Positions 10,101-11,216 of a DNA stretch of 11,216 nt are shown one piece after another. The notes beneath the pieces are model-generated. The model was not told the origin of the DNA, searched no databases, and was given only the letters and a program-made list of their open reading frames with translations. This stretch comes from Gloeophyllum trabeum ATCC 11539. Its lineage: Eukaryota > Basidiomycota > Agaricomycetes > Gloeophyllales > Gloeophyllaceae. The stretch spans positions 452,692 through 463,907 of the forward strand of contig NW_006920413.1 of NCBI RefSeq assembly GCF_000344685.1, read 5' to 3'. The number at the start of each line of letters is the position of its first letter. Position 1 is the stretch's first letter. The position numbers and the translations under genes were made by a program.

Positions 10101-10164
10101 GAACTGGAGAGATCCTGGGAGACTTGCGCGCTGTTTCGTCTGGCGACGAGGGTCGCTTGGACAT
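7117..10164 (-). CDS. P-loop NTPase with possible C-terminal nuclease-like domain (five exons)
   Basis: Exons are 10164-9696, 9636-9424, 9355-9075, 8940-8474 and 8377-7117 (2691 nt, 896 residues plus stop). The introns (59, 68, 134 and 96 nt) are all GT-AG and phases close. The N-terminus (SKRPSS then ARKSPR, residues 2-18) could be a nuclear localisation signal. Walker A is NASGTGKSR (197-205), lacking the usual first glycine. Walker B is AVIFSFDEAH (362-371), followed by a sensor-like FLSTT (408-412) and a GRPLF motif (474-478) created by splicing. After about 480 comes a family-specific region with RGELAA (602-607) and EIVIPF...LITVK (709-734), which could be a degenerate PD-(D/E)XK nuclease core. 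The tail is acidic. Large Agaricomycete families share this layout. A Crinkler/RHS-type NTPase-nuclease is my inference; the cellular role is unknown. The start is the first in-frame ATG. Confidence 0.8.
8941..9074 (-). other. Longest intron of the NTPase gene, possible hidden exon
   Basis: The proposed intron runs from GTAAAG to ACATAG, phase 0 on both sides, joining VAEK to QIIALTS. At 134 nt it is about twice the size of its neighbours. An open stretch inside it (about 8955-9010, reading THETTAKQSL) could be an exon, but the gap left before exon 4 would be only some 20-25 nt, too short for a normal intron. A single intron is preferred. Confidence 0.5.
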
Positions 10165-10558
10165 ATTGTAGTACAATACAGTACTTGGATTGAGGTATAG
10201 GCGGGAAATGCCGAGATCGGCGTCCACTAGCAGTGACCGGGATTCGGACGGTTTGCCACAGCCTATATTCTATGCCTCTGCTCGTTCCTCGCGTTGGCAT
10301 AGAGTTCTAATTACCCTAGCTAAATTCAAAGTACGGTCGACTTCATGAGCATGTGCTGATATTTGAATTCTGTGAAAAACATTTGGGTTCCGCTTCTGGA
10401 GCATCCTATATTTTCGGTCGCTCGCTGTGCAATTGTACCCCGGCGGGTGCTACTAGTATCTGTGAGGATTCGGACTAACCGTTCTTCCATTCTCGCAGGT
10501 TCCGACAGCCACACTATTATCAAGTGGTGGACACCGGGAGAAGCCGAGACCGCATGAA

Positions 10559-10600
10559 GGGGGGAGGGGGGGGTCCTCGAGGGCCTTAACAGGAATTTAT
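10559..10600 (+). repeat. G-tract repeat, copy 1
   Basis: It reads about (g)6-a-(g)8 followed by tcctcgagggccttaacagg and aattt. A diverged second copy lies about 304 bases to the right (10864-10903). The guanine runs could form G-quadruplex structure. The function is unknown. Confidence 0.6.
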
Positions 10601-10848
10601 TAAAAATAGATTTGGCTCTGTGACAGCCCTGATGGCAGAGATACGGTACAGGCGGTACTAAAATTGCTTGCTAGTGAGGGTTACAGGGCTTTATTATCCA
10701 GGACAACCTCGCCTTGGCCATTGCACGGAAGAAAACATAAAGCGTGACAACATATAGTGTGACAATGGAGTGACGTGTGGGAGCACTGAAAGATGACTAA
10801 GCAAACCCTAACCTGGATGTGCCTGGGACCTACCTTCCCGATATGGTA

Positions 10849-10867
10849 CCGTGGGACGCTCCCACGG
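10849..10867. repeat. Perfect hairpin beside G-tract
   Basis: Arms ccgtggga (10849-10856) and tcccacgg (10860-10867) are perfect 8-bp complements around a cgc loop, directly abutting the second G-tract. An inverted 8-mer partner (gtgggagc) occurs at 10777-10784. Confidence 0.8.
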
Positions 10868-10903
10868 GGGGGAGGGGGGGGCCTCTGGGACCTTAGCAGG
10901 ATT
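10864..10903 (+). repeat. G-tract repeat, copy 2
   Basis: It reads (g)7-a-(g)8 followed by cctctgggaccttagcagg and attt. It is similar to the copy at 10559-10600 with several substitutions and small gaps. Both copies are followed further on by a gcggt(ac)taaaatt-like string (10651-10665 and 10914-10926), so the shared unit may be longer than the G-rich core. Confidence 0.6.
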
Positions 10904-11216
10904 TCCTATCATGCGGTCTAAAATTTTATTATTGTCCACCCGTTGACTATTATCTAAGACTTTCTCATAACGTAGGTATATAAGTAGTTCCTTCTACTCG
11001 ATGTACCTCAGTTGTTCTCTTGCTCTTCGCAATAGATCTTGGTTTGGTGATTGCACTGTGCGACTCTCTTCGAACCTTGTCTAAGAATGACTCTAGTAAG
11101 GCGCTTAAGTAAGCTGAGTACCTTACATTTTTTCACCAAAACCATTCTATTGCACTAACCGACTACGACACGGACTGATCACCCGCTGTCTGTCGAACCC
11201 TTCGTAGCTCTCAGGT

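Larger units (their letters stand above)
10165..11216. other. Gene-free region with G-tract repeats, possible LTR
   Basis: This stretch is upstream of the NTPase gene. Frames at 10326-10523 (-) and 10363-10557 (+) overlap one another and carry no recognisable motif. The first 150 bases should include the NTPase promoter; no clear TATA box was seen there. From about 10555 onward the sequence shows two related G-rich repeats, a hairpin and a TATATAAG site at 10977-10984, which look more like retrotransposon LTR material than host promoter. No coding sequence is supported. Confidence 0.5.
10776..11216 (+). mobile_element. Possible LTR fragment of a retrotransposon, cut by window edge
   Basis: The stretch starts with TGTGGGAGC, contains the G-tract repeat and hairpin, then TATATAAG at 10977-10984, followed by a pyrimidine-rich, mid-GC segment without coding capacity. 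That order (TG start, U3-like part, TATA, R/U5-like part) is what LTRs show. The matching CA end, target-site duplication, primer-binding site and second LTR are not visible within the window, so this is a tentative reading. Confidence 0.25.

Noticed and set aside
10804..10812. accctaacc, resembling the fungal telomere repeat CCCTAA
   Set aside because: Only one unit; not an array, so no evidence for a subtelomeric end.
11066..11080. ttcgaacc on plus strand, B-box-like on minus strand
   Set aside because: No A-box match or acceptor-stem pairing upstream on the minus strand.
1..11216. CRISPR array, bacterial operon or prophage content
   Set aside because: No spaced short direct repeats, no ribosome-binding sites, and the genes carry spliceosomal introns.

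Overview
The window looks like nuclear DNA of a filamentous basidiomycete, most likely an Agaricomycete (a polypore-type fungus is my guess). The evidence is three intron-split genes with short introns (about 49 to 134 nt), mostly GT-AG, GC-rich exons in AT-richer flanks, and protein families that are common in mushroom-forming fungi. No prokaryotic operon signals, rRNA, tRNA or CRISPR were found. All three genes lie on the minus strand and look like independent transcription units, not a cluster.

Layout, left to right. (1) 1-1858 has no supportable gene but is rich in repeats: a nested inverted-repeat (MITE-like) structure at 1020-1172, a cluster of ACAGTCC motifs on both strands, and a perfect 69-bp tandem duplication at 1364-1501. 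(2) 3434-1859 is a two-exon leucine-rich, F-box-family-like protein whose N-terminus is uncertain. (3) 5874-3991 is a five-exon gene for a 554-residue seven-transmembrane PAQR/HlyIII (Izh3-like) protein. All five phases close, and one intron appears to be a rare GC-AG intron. (4) 5875-7116 is a gene-free spacer with two long purine-rich tracts and a CACGTG site. (5) 10164-7117 is a five-exon gene for an 896-residue P-loop NTPase with a DEAH Walker B motif. Its C-terminal half carries a possible nuclease-like core, so the layout recalls the NTPase-nuclease proteins of the Crinkler/RHS class. (6) 10165-11216 has no gene but holds two diverged copies of a G-tract repeat, a strong hairpin and a TATA-like site; part of it may be an LTR of a retrotransposon cut by the window edge.

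The exon models were built by hand from reading frames, splice consensus and remembered family motifs. They are internally consistent (all exon phases sum to whole codons) but have not been checked against RNA or a database. The most notable item is the NTPase gene sitting between repeat-rich flanks; the best-supported one is the PAQR gene.
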